A program made the translations under genes and the position numbers. Below are positions 33,748 through 47,841 of a stretch of DNA of 64,000 nt, one piece after another. The DNA lies in contig NC_091668.1 in the NCBI RefSeq assembly GCF_042453785.1, positions 9,816,001 through 9,880,000 on the forward strand. The letters run 5' to 3'. The stretch comes from Malus domestica (taxonomy: Eukaryota > Streptophyta > Magnoliopsida > Rosales > Rosaceae). Under the pieces are notes generated by a model, which saw nothing but the letters and a program-made list of their open reading frames with translations, had not been told where the DNA came from and did not search any database. Every line of letters begins with the position of its first letter. The first letter of the stretch is position 1.

Positions 33748-34627
33748 GTAAGTCTTTTATAAGCAATTCTTATGATTCCGGTGTTGTATTTTGTTGCTTA
33801 AGAGAAGGTTTTGTTACATACCGTACATTTGATTTCATATGAGTGCGAACCTGGCAGATTACGTACATTTGATCTCGTGTCAAAATACGCTTATTTGTGC
33901 TTGTTTCCTAGGTTGAAATTTCGAATTCATTGTCCACTACTGGGAGACCTCCATGGTTGACAGACTCCACGATCTGGCCAGAAACTCCACTGACTGCGTC
34001 AGGGTTTCGCCGGCGGGGCAGATCTAGATGGCCCCCCCGTCCGCTCACCGCCATTTTCGTCTATGTTCTCCAGCCCGCCATACAGTAGTCCGTTTGTCAA
34101 GCATTTCAAACCGCAAGAGCTCACGAACACCATAACACACAGAGTTGGCTTACACCAGTCATTATTTACATAAAATTAAGGGACACTTGAATGCGGTCCT
34201 TAACTATCAATATTTTATTTAGTGAAACCTTATTGGTTTTTAATTTTTTATCGAAGTCTCTGAAATTAATGTGATAATGTATTTCTATGTAGGTTACTAT
34301 ATTTTTAAATTAAAAATTGAAATTTATAGTTGTTTGTATTAATGAGATTTTAAATAAAAAAACCCATAATTTGTGGATTAAAATTATTAAAATATAAATT
34401 ATACTCTCCAATATATATATTTTGTGTGTGTGTGTGTGTGTGTGTTTTATATAAACATGAGTACATTCATCAAAATTAACAAAAAAACTTATTGTACCAA
34501 AATATGGGTACATTCTTCAAAATCACATAAAAATTAATAGATATTAGGCTTAATAACATTAGAAAATTTCTTTGATTAAACTTGACATAGATACATTCTC
34601 AAATCAAGAAAAAGAATGTGCCCATAT
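33748..34627. other. Intergenic stretch with a GT microsatellite
   Basis: No gene seen. A GC-richer segment (33950-34090) stands out from AT-rich surroundings without a recognisable product. A (GT)n run lies at about 34423-34444. Confidence 0.5.
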
Positions 34628-37222
34628 GGGTGCGTTTGTTGCATTGGACTATTTCAGACTGGACTAGCTTCAAGGACTCAGCTGGACTGGCTTAGACTAA
34701 ACTAAACTGGACTAACTTAGTGAAACATTTGGTGCAGTGTCGAACTAAAAAGCAAGATAATGAAAATAGTACTTCACCAATTTGGTGTTTGCTTGGACTG
34801 AGACTAAATTATTGTTCTATTTTAATTTCTTTTTATTTAAAGATATTATCAAAATTAATAATATTAGATGAGAGTATGACTCAATAAAAAATACAAAAAC
34901 CAAATTTCTTACCAACGAAAGAAACATACATGATTCAAGAGTAGTATTGCTCCAAACATCAATATAACAAAGGTATTTCCCTAACAATTGATGGGGTTTA
35001 GAATGTTTTTCTTAATTATTCACCTTTGGTTTGATTGCATTAAATCCCAAGACCACAATGATGCGTGAGGTGCAATGACAAATGGATAGCCGAGCCTTCA
35101 TCATTGCTATATTTGGATTCGAGCACGTCAATTGCTTGCTCCAACTAGTTTGAAGAAAACCAATAACAATATGCAAAAGGAAGAGATCATGAATATACCT
35201 CGAGCAAAGTACACAATGTTTGGAGCAAAGGATTGTCAAAAGTGAAGCAATAAATTTTAGCTGAGGGAACGTAAATTTAAATGTTGTGATACAGAGAAAA
35301 TTTTGCTATTCTAACTAATTTACTGACTAGACTAAAACACAAGCTTGTGTAGGCTACACGAATACGATAGTACTTCTGCACTGCAGATCCTTTAAATCGA
35401 CTCCTTACGTGAACATATTGTTACAAACAATCAAAATCGATTGAATCAATACCATGCCTTTTGTTGCTTTAGCAAGCAAGTTGGTGCATGCACATGTAAC
35501 AACTTGCTGCATCAAAACTGCCATTTATGACTCTGATACGATGGCTGAATCCGATCCCACCGAAGCATCTGTTGGAGCTTTATTACTTCTTGTTGCTGTT
35601 TCTGAAGACAAAGAACTCAGTGTTTCCGTTGTTAGGCTCAAAACTTGTTGTAGTAGAGCAGACTTCACCCTAGGTGGAAGCTCAAACTGAGAAAGATTAA
35701 CCATGATGTCAGATACTTAGATCAAAAGACTTCATGTTGTAAGCATCGTGTAGTAAACAGAACAGAAACTGGTTAAAAATGGATAAAATACAGATATCCC
35801 CCAACTGCCTCAACTTTAAAGTCTCAACACTGTTGCAGACTGTAGTTGGTGGATATGTTTCACACACCATAGCTAAGTATATTAATCGGAGAACAAATTT
35901 GGCAACATCTCAAATACGGTGCTCATAGAAATCAAGTGAAACTTTCATATACATAACAAATTGATACGGATGAACATTTGTTTACTTCAGAAATCTCAAT
36001 AATGTTCCCGTACCATAGCATCTAGAACATGATTATATGCAAAAACTTGAAAACCTAGCACATTCAAATAAATGGAATCAAGCAATGCATGAACACAACC
36101 AAATATGAAAAGCTAGAGAAACAAGGAACCCATCAAATAGTTCTTAGTATCTTACTGAATCCCAGTACTAGCAGTGCATATATCACTATCTGTACAAGTT
36201 TCGAGGCTCCCATTGACACCATTGCTTGCTATTGTTCCTCGGTCCACATAATTTATCAAGTTAATCAAGCAAAAGATAACAAGTAACCTGCAATCACAGC
36301 ATAAAGACATTTATATTGCACAACGAGATACTAAAGTGACTCAAAAGTCTTGCAAAACCTTCAAATGATACTTGACTTAACCCAGCTGAAAGCTCAAACT
36401 TATAAATATATTCTTAACTCCAAAGCATTCCATTTACATGATACATCATCTCCTCCTTTCAATTTCAAAATAGTTTAACTAATTAATCATCCAACAATTC
36501 TCACTATTTTCCCTTTCCATCCATAAACTTTCGCAGAAAGAACATTAGTGCCCACAATGGAGAAAAACCGAATTTCCAAGTTGATTGTGGGAAAAGTAGA
36601 GAAAAACTAAGAAACCACCAAAATCTCTGAAACCCACATAGAAATACCGTGTATTTCCCATACCCAAGTAACAAAAACAATCAAAAACCCTAAAAAAATA
36701 TAAAGGCCAAAACTCTCTCTTGAATTCCATATTTTCTCACCAACCAAACAGACCCCAGAACAGAACCAAAAAAAAAACATAAAAGTGTAAGAAAACGAAT
36801 CACCTCTTGGGCGTGAACCACGAAGGAGTAGGAGTTGCGGTTGAAGCAATAACCATAGTTGTGTCTGCCGAAGGGAATCGGTGGACTCTTTATCAGTTTT
36901 TGTTCGGGCTCTGGGTTTAGCTTTTGGGTGGGATGGTGAAGGTGAAAGCCCAAGGGAGAGGGCCCGAAGTTGTGAAGGAGAAGGGAGATGGCGAAGGTGC
37001 GAAGGAGAAGAAGACAGGTGGATCAGCTGCGAGAGAAGAAGGGACTAAGAGTCCGCTCGAAATCAAGGTCTCTCGCTAAGAACGGCTAACGAGGCGTTCA
37101 GTCGGGGCGAGTCCCCTTTAGTCTCATTAACTTTTGTCTATGTAAATAACAAACACCAAACTGGACTATCATTTAGTCTAGTCCAGTCCAAGGAATGCTA
37201 ATGAAGGCAAACAAACATACCC
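34628..37222. mobile_element. 2.6-kb DNA transposon-like element with imperfect TIRs
   Basis: The left end (GGGTGCGTTTGTTGCATTGG) and the inverted right end (GGGTATGTTTGTTTGCCTTC) are related. Subterminal GGACTGGACTAG-type motifs are mirrored at both sides. The only flanking match is TAT, so the superfamily is uncertain (PIF/Harbinger-like termini are one option). No transposase is visible. The interior has host-like segments (36804-36856 and about 35465-35700, minus strand). Confidence 0.6.
36804..36856 (-). pseudogene. Possible captured first exon, spinster-like transporter start
   Basis: From the ATG at 36856 the minus strand reads MVIASTATPTPSWFTPKR and meets a GT donor at 36803. PSWFTPK is reminiscent of the start of plant spinster-type MFS transporters, but seven residues cannot prove it. 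The rest of such a gene is not present nearby. Confidence 0.25.
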
Positions 37223-37442
37223 TATAAGTTTGAAAATGAATTAGAAAAAAAATTGAATAGATTTTATATAAAATAAGGGTACATTTTACATACAACAAAT
37301 TGGTATATTTAAGTACATTTTAAAATAAATAAAAAATTGAAAAATTACAAGAATGGGTACGTATAAGATTAAAAAATTGGAAACCTTTTTATAAAAATTA
37401 AGGGATACAAACTTATTCTTTTTTTTTTTTTTTTTTTGGAAA

Positions 37443-37810
37443 GGCTTTTTAGCCAAAATAGTCCCTGAGATATGCATAACTCCTCATTTTGGTCCCTGAG
37501 ATTTGAAATCAATAGAAATTGTCCCTAAGATTGTCCGCTATCAATCATTTTGATCATTCGGTGAAAATTTTTGTTAAATAAGGATCAACATGGCAAAATT
37601 ACTCTCAATTTAATACACAATATGCCAAAATGATTTGACAAAAATTAAGGTTATTTTTATCATTTTATCCTTATTTTATGGAGATTTTCCACGGAATGAC
37701 CAAAATGATTGATTATGGACAAACTCAAAGACCAACTCTATCGATTTCAAATCTCAGGGACCAAAGTGAGAAGTTATGCAAATCTCAATAACCATTTTGG
37801 CTAAAAAGTC
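37443..37810. mobile_element. 368-bp Mutator-type MITE
   Basis: Terminal inverted repeats GGCTTTTTAGCCAAAAT and, inverted at the right, GACTTTTTAGCCAAAAT. Long internal palindromy continues (TTTGGTCCCTGAGATTTGAA is mirrored). Flanked by TTTTGGAAA at 37434-37442 and 37811-37819, a perfect 9-bp duplication. Confidence 0.87.
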
Positions 37811-37819
37811 TTTTGGAAA

Positions 37820-39435
37820 TGTTTTTAATTGAAAATTAGTTAGGAGTTCAATAAAGGTGTGAGATTAAAATCCTAAATCAATTATTAATTTTTATTTTAA
37901 AAATTATGTAACTAACATGTAAATTTATTATTGCATTAATGTTAGGGACTTTGATCAAAATTGAAAATTAATAAGGTTTCAGTTAATGAACATTAGTAAC
38001 TAGAGACCAAATACTAATTTTTTCTAAAATTAATAATAAATAAATAAATAAAAATTTGTTACTTTTGAAGCCAAATACTTTCATTCAGTGGAGGCTCATT
38101 GGCAAAGCTCTGGTATTGAGAGCATCTCAGTTAAGCTAAGAAAGCAAGAGTGACTGAATGAGATGATGAGGAAGAATATTAGTGTTTTCTTACTCCTCAT
38201 ATAAGGAAGAAGCATTTCTTTTGTACAGACAGACAAATTACAATTTGATAGGTATATAAAATTTTATTTCTGTGTTAGTGAGTGACTTTAATATACGTAT
38301 CAGTTTCTGATGTACAGTTACGGTAAATGACTTCTTACATGTAAAGAAAATAGACATTTATTCTTTACAAACAAATAACAATTTGACACTTTTTTCCTTT
38401 TGTGTTACTGAAATGCTTTAGTACATGTGTCAACTTCTTATTTGTAGTTAGGGGTGGATGATTCTTCATTTGAAAAAAAGCCAAACAATGTTCTTATTTG
38501 TTACGAAAAATGTTACTAATTTAGTAGCGGTTTTAACATTCTCAAGCACTCCCAATAACACTCGTAACAGGAGGGACAAAAATAAATAAAAGTGTAGAAT
38601 CGTTACCCTACAAATTAATGCACATAGCGAAAGGACACAAATATAGTTGAAAGATATTCATCTTTTGACTCCATTTTGATTGTTCCTTTTCCTTTTTCCT
38701 CATTCAGTGCCTTATTATGCATAAATAGGTAAAGATCCATATTTTCATCGGCCTTGTTCATGATTGCTAGGGCTCCTTTTGTCACCTAAGTCAATTGATT
38801 TCCCTAGTTTTATTAAGCATGAAATCTATGGAATATTTGACCAAAATTATATAAAGCATGAAATTTAACAATCGCTAATTAACTAAAAAGTGTTTTACTG
38901 TGCCTAAGTAGCGTAATGGGTTCTTTCTACTATAAATTCTTCGGTAATGCTACAATTTACTCATGTTATAATGTATTCTATTTACTAGCTTGATACTTCA
39001 AAACACAAACATGTTTATTCGCATCATAAGGCATGAATTAGTAACGTCACAATGTTACAATCACACCGTGTTTTCTTTTTCTCCCACTCCAACAACCCTA
39101 CAACTTCAGCATGGTAGTAGTGGTGGCAAAACTTAATAGTTTCAAGACCCACGCACCAAGAGGAATGGTATCAATAATTTACGGAGATTTTTCAATGTAT
39201 CTGAAACATGGTGGTACACGATTTGTCTCTATACAAGTAGTGAGATTCTTATGTTAAAAATTTAATAACATAAAAAATAAAATATCACATCACTTATATA
39301 ATAACATGTGACGTATTACTTGTGTTAAGAGCACAAGGAAAAATTTCTCCAATTTATGATACAACTTTTCAGAGTTGCTTGGAGTCTAATCATATCTTAA
39401 AATTCGTGATTAATTATCATAATCCAAAAATCTTA
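37820..39435. other. Intergenic AT-rich stretch
   Basis: No gene, RNA or clear element recognised. Confidence 0.55.
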
Positions 39436-39820
39436 AGAGCATCTACTCCAAAGGAGATGTCAAAATTCTAGATGGCATGTCACTATGCATATTTGACATC
39501 AAAACTCTCTCCAACCGAAGTGTTATTTGCTGACTGGATTTGAAGCTGTGTTTTGAAGTCAAATTTGACATCAATGTCAAATTTATTTTTATTTCATTTT
39601 AATGATTGGTCCCTTATTCCATTAACATTTCAACCAATAAAAATTTTGTTTTGACATTTTTTTAATAATTACAACTATTTAAAGCTCTATTTAAATAATA
39701 AAATAACATTTGACAATTCTGTTGGAGAAGTACAAAATTTGACATAAGACTTCAGATTACCACCACATCAACCATCAATTGTGATTTGACTCTTGTAATT
39801 TGACATTTCCTTTGGAGACC
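39436..39820. mobile_element. MITE-like element
   Basis: The left end GAGCATCTACTCCAAAGGAG and the right end (inverted: TCTCCAAAGGAAATGTCAAA) are related; interior is AT-rich and rich in TTTGACAT motifs. No target duplication defined. Confidence 0.55.
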
Positions 39821-40071
39821 CCAAAAAAAAAAGATTTCTCAATTTCTCACCACTTACATAAAAACACATGGTGTACCACTCGTGTTCCTGTCACATTGAA
39901 AAATTTCTCCAAAAAAAAGAAAAAAAAAAAAACCTTTCAGCTTTCCAACCTACAAAGATACCTTATACTAGAAGAACTCAAGACGCCGAAAGGAGTATTC
40001 TACAACGGCTGGAAAAATAAATTTTTCAATAATATAGAAACAAAAAAATCATTGATCAAGTCCAGCCTGCT

Positions 40072-40851
40072 TCAAATTATGCACTGCTTAAAGCTTCTAC
40101 ATATAAAGCTCGAAGAATTTAACGAGCGATAGAAAGAGGGATCTCTATCAAGACGCCCAATGAAGTTCTCCCATTCAAGATCTGAAGCAAAGAAAAATAT
40201 CATTAATGAGCATTTTATGTAGCAAATGAAACATAGCAACTCGAAAAGGGACATTTCCGTCGAGAAAAGGTCAGTGTAGTCGATACCTGAACTACTAGTG
40301 TACTCTTTTTCCAGATTCTGTAGGACCTGGCGAACATATCCAGGGCTTTGATCCGAAAAAGATTTAAGAACAGAAAGCAACTCAATCCTGAATCGAATGA
40401 AATACATGGTCAAAACAACCTTATAATGCCGGAAAGGATTGTATGATCTATCATCTATTATCAGAATAATGGAAAATACACTTTACACATCATCCACACA
40501 ACACGATATGGGCTTAGTCATTTTTTCCACCTATGCACGCGGAAACTCCAAGCTTCAGAGGTCTGAAGTCCAAGCACATCCTGTGTGTCCAGATTTTGCC
40601 AGGCAAAGTTTTCACATGCGTTATGAAATCTGACATGGGAAAAAACAAGCAACTCAAACTTCCCAGCATTTGCTACATAAAGATGCATGCTCTGGGCAAT
40701 CTCATTCAGATCTGTAGCTGAAGAAAGAAAACAAGGGTGAAGAGCTTGAATACTATTTATGCTGTTTTGGAGAGATTATCCTCCATTTGATACACAGAAC
40801 AAATGCAAATCATACAAAAGATAATTTTGCACGATGAAAACTCCATACCTA
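40072..40851 (-). other. Region downstream of the casein kinase gene, probably 3' UTR and flank
   Basis: Minus-strand open stretches (for example SDQSPGYVRQVLQNLEKEY near 40260-40340 and NEIAQSMHLYVANAGKFELL near 40640-40710) look less random than average, but I recognise no family and cannot join them with credible splice sites. They may be 3' UTR of the kinase gene or remnants of another gene. Confidence 0.35.
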
Positions 40852-43800
40852 TTACTTTGCTGAAGAAATTTGGTTTACTGACGGCATCCAACTGCTTGAA
40901 GCACCATTTTGATTCCCAACTCTACGGCCTAAGTTTGCATTTTCAGCCGGCCCCTCTGGTTTTTGAAAATGTCTTCTGAGAGTAAATACAGTAGGTGGCA
41001 TAGGTGCATTGCTCACATTCTGCAACAATTACAACCCAGTACAGCATAACATGAAATACATGAGAACATCTTCCATGCAAACAGGAATAGATATGCGATG
41101 TGACTGAAGAAGCAGAGCAGATACATGCAAAAACAAACATTAATGGTTTAATTACAAGTTACATACGTGTTTCTCAACAGGATTATTAGCACCCGAATTC
41201 TGGGTTGTTGAGGATCTATATTGCATATGAACATCTGGATGCGCATGATTGCTTGGCCGCTCTCGTTCTGTGAGCTCAGCTGATCTAGAAACATCGCCTG
41301 AAACCCATAAATAAAACCTTAGACATGAGAAATACTTGATAAACCAACATTTTGTGTATAAACAGACTCCTCGAGTAATGTAAGTAACAAGGCTCTAGTA
41401 TACCCAAAGCTTTCCCTCAAGTGAAAACTGGGGTACTGGACCTTTACCTTTAAGCCTCATTGGTACTGCTTGACCACTAGGAACTTCTCGACCGTGGACT
41501 ACTACAGGTGGCTGCGGTTTCTGAGATGAATTTAGAAGAAACAAGGTTAAACATGTAAGCATGAATACATCAATACTTGAAGGAAAATTAGATACGCACA
41601 CGGAACAGAACATGGTCCTGTGCATGCAATTCTAGCAGCAGTTAATAGAAGAAAGTTTAAAAAAAAAAAAAGAAAAAAAAGTCTTGAAAATACTAACAGA
41701 TGATTGACCCTGAGTCCTTGTCTGCTGTGCCTGCTGATATTTTAGAATTGTCCAGTCAAATATATAGTCAAACTCGTATCCTGTGAGATATGGGAACAAT
41801 TTATAAACATCAATAAACAAAGACCGCCAGTTCAAAAATAAACCTAGAGCAACACATTTAATAATTCTAAACAGGGAGGGACTGAAAAATCAGTTTTCCA
41901 TGAAGCAAATGCTCATCTGTACAAAGCATCGGCATTCTAGATAATGCGGGTTGCATTTTCTACAACTATTTACATGTTGTAGGATATAGAATATGGTGTA
42001 ATATCATACCTTCACGGCTAAACAAGTCACGAAACAAGCGCTTCAAGAATGCATAATCCGGGCGTTGATCAAATGTTAAAGAGTGGCAATAATGGAAGTA
42101 CGAGGCAAACTCCACAGGATGTGACTTACATAGGGCCTGGAAAACAAATGTGACATCAGTTCATTTTACACTGAGAATACAAATTTCAAGAGAGACAAAA
42201 ATGGGAAGAACAAATACAAATGCCTGATACAAAATTTTAGGAGACGTGATCAAACAGAAACAGCATTCAACAAGTCAGCCATTTTGGATTGAGTTTTAAG
42301 TATGATCCTCCTATTCACAAGATGCAAACGTATCATCTAATGGACAGTGGCACATACCTCAATGGGAGTTGATAACTTCTTCTCACAAATCTTATCATAT
42401 TTTTGCTTCTTTGTTGCAGCTTTTAGACCCTGCCAAGGAAGGCTAAATGCAGAAATCAATTAGTCTGCCAGGCCAAAAAATAGTTGAGTACCCAGTTAAC
42501 TGGTCAAAACATTGTGCAAAGAGTGCTTGTCATCAAAGTGACAGTTGCAATGTGTTTCACCAATGAAAGTAAATCAGCATAAGAATCCTAACTGGAGTGG
42601 TAAATAATTCAAGATATAAAATTCTCATTTAGAAAAGTGGTTCAACTTTATGGCGCACCTTCCTCTTAAGAAGTACAGAAGAACATATCCAAGTGACTCC
42701 AAATCATCCCGGCGACTCTGATCTAGAACAATGTACCCAACAAATGAGGAAAAAGATAGCCAAAGCATTTAGAACAGAATTAAATAAACAGTAACTGTCC
42801 TTACCTATTCCCAAATGGGTATTGCAACTAGCATAGCGTGCAGTTCCTGTTAAGCTTCTGTTCTCTCTGTATGAGTTTGACCAAGAAAAGATAAACAACA
42901 CATACTGAAATGCGAAAATACTGTTGAACAGGAAGAGCTCATTCAAGACACAAAAGTCCTACTAGATTTAAGCATGGACAAAATTATGCAAATTTACCTG
43001 TACGGAATATGCCGGTGTGTATTTTGGTCCCGAAATCTTTTTGCAAGTCCAAAATCAATAACGTAAACCTAATTCATGTGTATTTAACAATGGTTAAACA
43101 ACACAGAGATCATAAAGGCTTTATTGTTCCTGCAACTTAGTTGTTGAAGAGGAATGCATTAACATTACTTGATTTGCTTTCCTGCCAAGACCCATTAGGA
43201 AGTTGTCTGGTTTGATGTCTCTATGAAGAAACCCTTTAGAATGTACATATTCTATTCTGGTAATCTGCAATTGAATGAACAAAGGAATCATATTTACCAC
43301 TACGCAAACAATTTAGCACTTAGTAATCTGATAATCCAGTAAAAAACCATAAAGTAAGTGTGGTCTTAAAAAGTGAGTCCCTTTTGATTGCAACTGACGA
43401 AATAATATGACAAAAATTTCTGTAAGCGATCCATAAGGCAAACAAAATCCCTTTATAGCAATAACTAACTATAAGCTTAACAAAGTACAAGCAATCAAAG
43501 AAAATATTCAAGATTACCATCTGATCTGCCAACATTAAGACTGTCTTCAGTGAAAACCTCCTCCCACAGTACACAAAGAGGTCTTCAAGACTCGGTCCCA
43601 GCAAGTCGATGACGAGAACATTATCGTCCTTATCAAATCCCGCCCATCTTATGCTTGCAATACCACCTGAAGGTTCATAAACTCAAGTCATTATATGTAG
43701 TGAAAAAAAAAAAAAGATTCAAGGTGATAGTTTTTGAGAACACGTTGTTCAAGGGAAACACTATTATTGAATCCTTACTTCCTCCCTGCAGAATTTTATA

Positions 43801-44487
43801 AAGCTTTGCCTCGTACAAAAGTTGCGGATGTTTTGTCTTGTTATTTTCCTGCCACAACAATTACAACCAATTACTCGAACATCATACTATTCGTCTACCT
43901 GAAATGAGAACAGGGAATACCAGAACAATACGGTTCCCCAATTGAAACCCACATCCATTCTAATCCCAACGTTCATTGCCACAATAGAACTTCTGACTCG
44001 AAAATGCACTCAAACCAGAAAATGAAATTTTTCAAACTTTCGAGATCTATAACACGATCCTAAACACACACAACCTAATTCTGACACAAGATTCCACTAT
44101 CAATCCAAAGAACCATAACTTGATCAGCTCAAACGCAGGATATTAATTCACAAAAAATGCAGGCTCAAATTTTTCCCGGAAATTATTCCCCCCGAAACAA
44201 ACACTCAAACCATTCGATCAAATTACAAAAAATGAAAAGGATCCAATCGAAACTTACAATCTTGGCCGCCAAATTCTCGCCAGTCTCTATATGCGTTGCT
44301 GACAAACCAAAAAACAAAAAAAAAATTACAAAAATTAATCAGGACTATTGAAAATAATAAAAATTAGAGAGAAAAGGGGGGTAAAGATAGCTAAATGAAT
44401 GATTCACAAACCAAGATACAATTCACCGAACGAGCCGCTCCCAATTTTGCGACCTAATTTGTACTTCTCTGCGACGACCCTCTCCAT
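40852..44487 (-). CDS. CKL: Casein kinase 1-like protein kinase, complete, 14 exons
   Basis: A serine/threonine kinase of the CK1 family, which acts in signalling, light and hormone responses. Exons (plus coordinates, in transcript order): 44412-44487, 44258-44298, 43779-43848, 43518-43666, 43169-43264, 42998-43068, 42805-42866, 42659-42722, 42358-42442, 42010-42136, 41698-41780, 41448-41520, 41167-41297, 40852-41019. All are GT-AG and the phases close, giving 431 residues. It starts [20 protein letters not shown] (glycine loop). Then come the ATP-binding Lys in LAAKI, the catalytic loop [30 protein letters not shown] and [12 protein letters not shown]. The kinase domain ends near residue 290. 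The C-terminal tail is Gln/Pro/Ser-rich, as in plant CKLs. Structure and length are normal; there are no defects. Confidence 0.95.
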
Positions 44488-47400
44488 AAAAAGCCCTAAT
44501 CTCTCTGGACCCGATTGACTTCGTCGACGAAGAGAGAGAAAGCTAGGGTTTTTAGGGCGAGGTTAAGATCGAATAGCAGAGACGACGATCCGGTCGAATG
44601 AGATTTGAGGATTTTTATGGAGAGAGGTCGAAGGAAGAAACGAGCAGGACTCGGATGGCGGCCACAGATCAGGGAGACGGGGATCTAAAAATTAAAAGTG
44701 AAAAAGAGTTGGGCGAATAAGGAAATTATGGATCTTAAAATGAGGGGTGGAATTTGGAATTTATGGAAGTTTGGGGTGGTCATTGAATTCTAGAAAGTAT
44801 TTGGGAAGCTTTCGCCGGCCCGAACAACTCTGTGAATTTATAAAAAAGCGCAGGCTACGATGGCGGTAAAATCATTTTCAAAGTCTTCGAAATTAAAAGA
44901 TCAAAATTAATGAAAATATTTTGAGAATTTTGAATTTTAATAATAAGGATAAAATAAAGGGTAAAGTAAATTGTATTATGATTGACTTTTTACTATAAAA
45001 ATGTGGTTTTTCGTTAAAGTAAACAGTAACATGAGCTTTTCGTTAAAGTTCCTAATTAAAAATCGTTATGGAGATTTAACTCTGAATAAAAAAAAAGTAA
45101 TGTTAAAAAGATTATATTTGTAGATAAAATTAAAAAATATAAAGAACATAAAAATTGATGATTTATTTATTATTAAGTTTTTGATAAATCTCATTCATAT
45201 CATTTAATTTACAAATTTTATCTTCAAATTTAATCTTTTTAAAATTATCCATAAAAAATGGTAAATAGTAAAAGTCCCTTCTTTTGGTCAAAGAAACGAA
45301 AAGTAATTAAGTTACCAAATTTTATTTTTGTTTTTGTTGGAACTAAATATCAAACTAATTAATTAATAACAGAGGATGCAGACGATTCATCCTATGATTT
45401 AGGAGATTTTTATTCTTTAATGTTTGGAAAGAAAAAATAAAAAAAAGGTGAAAATGGGGTAAATTTGATATAACTAAAAATGAGGTGACCTATTTCCATT
45501 CCAACTGATAAAGTGGAATTTTTCTAATAATGACTCACAAAATTGAACTTATTATATCAAGTTTACTCCAAAGAAAACAGTAATACCACATGATTTGAAT
45601 CATTCAACTGATATTAAAAAATAAAAAGACAAGTAAATTGTAGTAATAGTCCATCAATTTTAATCAAATTGGAGCAATGGTCCCTCAACTAAAAATATAT
45701 TATTGTTGGTCCATCAACTCATCAAAATGTGTAACTATGGTCATTTTCGTCATTTTGTCAAAACAAGTTATGTTGGAAGGACCATTGCTACAATTGGGGT
45801 CCCTCAATTCATCAAAACGTGTAGTTATGGTCATTTTTGTCAACTTCGTCAGAATTTTCTCAAAATGTGTTATGTTGAAAGGACCATTGCTACAATTGAG
45901 TTAAAGTTGAGGGAACATTACTCCAATTGAGTTAAAGTTTAGGGACAATTTCTCCAGTTAGATTAAAGTTAAGGGATCAATGGTAATGAATTTTTAGTTG
46001 AGAGACCATAGCTATACGTTTTGATGAGATAAGGGACCAATGTTAATGGATTTTTTGTTGAGAGACTATTGCTCCAATTAAGTTAAAGTTAAGGAACCAT
46101 TGCTACAATTTACTCTAAACAAACATAACATGAAACACGAAGAAGATGCAATATCACCAAATTCAGGGATTCCTTTTTCACGAAAGCCCCTCAGTTTTAT
46201 TCAGATGGAGGGATTCCATTTTCATGAAAGCCCCTCAATTTTACTCAAATTCCTAAACAAGAGATGCAATAACACCATATGAAGGGATTCCATTTTTACG
46301 AAAGCCCCCTAGTTTTATTCAAATTCCCAAAGTGGCATAAAAAACAGTTCCAAGTGTGATCACTTTGAAGCTGATAAGTTGATATGTGATGACCCGTCCC
46401 TAATTTTCCATGTAATTTCCTTCCCAAAAGTGTAAAATGACGATTATGCCACTGTTGGCCAAGTGGAACCTGACGTGGACGTTGTTATTTGGCTTTTAAT
46501 TCATTTTTCCTATTATCATAATTAAATAGTACTCGTTGTTACGAATGCGTGAGCGCAAGTTAGACCCGAATCGAATTTGTAACGAAGAAGTTACACTTAG
46601 TTAAAGTACGTTAATAACATGTAAAATTGTACACGTGTGTGTGAATTAATCAGTGTTAGTGAACAATGTTTTAGATAGGGGGAGCTAGATATTTTGTAGT
46701 TTTAATTTGTGTAAATTGGACCATTTCCCACTTTAAAAACCGGTCCCTTGCTGGTGACCTTATCTCACCAACCAATCAATTTTCTTTCCTTACTTTTCTC
46801 ACCCAATCATAAACTTTATCTCTCTTGTCCAATCAGAAACTCTCTCCCTCTCTCTTCTTCTCCTCTTCTTCTCCTTCTCTCTCTCACATCGTGTCTCTCT
46901 TTCTTCTCTCTGCAACACAAACACCATCATCAAACATCATAGATCGAACTTCAAATCACCACCATCATACTCCTCTCATCTCCACGAGTCCATTCGTATG
47001 AGCTGATTAAAAAATAAACGAGTTTTGAGCTTCAAACTCGGACTTCCGACTCGGGTGTAGGTTATTTGATGACTTTCATTTCGAGTTACAAGGTTTTGGA
47101 AGGTTTAAAATCAACTACACAACTCCCAAAGGCCTCTAGCCTAAGTTTAAAGTCAAGCCAACGTGTAGACACGCGGCTTTGGGACATTGGAATTAGGGCC
47201 GAGATCTTCGAGGCATTTTTGGTCCACTTTCGTCCACCTTTTGGACTTTCAAAGGGTACAAACTTGTTCTTCTCTTCCCAAGCTTCTTTTCCATATAAAG
47301 TACATCAAAAATGGTTGAGAAATAAGGAAGATATGAAGTTTTAAAGTTTTTACAAAAAAAAATCCAGCCAACTTTTCCAGATTTCAGCGAACCAGATGAT

Positions 47401-47841
47401 TGCAATAGGCAACTATGACTCATATGTGATGCGCCTAGCGCCAATCTTCACGTGATTGTAGTACTATAACGTATATTATGATTACACTCAATCTTGTTCA
47501 TGTCAAAATTTCTCTGTATGAACTCGTGTGTTAGCATAGATTGATGAGCACTTGATTTCCTTATGTCACGGTTGAGATATTATGATTTGTGTGTTTCTTG
47601 AATTATTTACCTTTGATTCCATACTTATACGTAGTATAATTTTCTGGAAACTATACTTGTTTTACGGCGAGGGGTTAGTATGTTCAGAAAATAAATGTGT
47701 TTCATAAACCTTTGTTTTTGCCCACTCACACCTTCTGTTTTTTGCCCCTCCACCTCAGCAATGTTTAGGGATGGATTTGCATTACCAGTTATACCATAAT
47801 GCACCACTCCTTCTATGTCGAAGAGGCTTAACAACAGCTGA
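44488..47841. other. Intergenic stretch with several repeats
   Basis: No gene. It holds a dispersed repeat (44905-45055) shared with 5625-5775, a long palindromic MITE (45632-46117) and three copies of a roughly 60-90-bp unit containing ACGAAAGCCCCTCAGTTTTA (46150-46330). From 46385 a sequence starting TGTGATGACCCGTCCC with a CT-rich leader looks like LTR sequence, but I found no partner LTR. Confidence 0.55.
45632..46117. mobile_element. Palindromic MITE of about 486 bp
   Basis: GTAAATTGTAGTAATAGTCC at the left is mirrored by GGACCATTGCTACAATTTAC-like sequence at the right. The interior is a series of diverged GGACCATTGCTACAATTG units in both orientations, so a transcript could fold into a long hairpin. 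Confidence 0.65.

Noticed and set aside
46385..47450. Solo LTR starting TGTGATGACCCGTCCC
   Set aside because: The start is suggestive, but I could not find a CA end with a matching target duplication or a partner copy, so it is mentioned only as a possibility.
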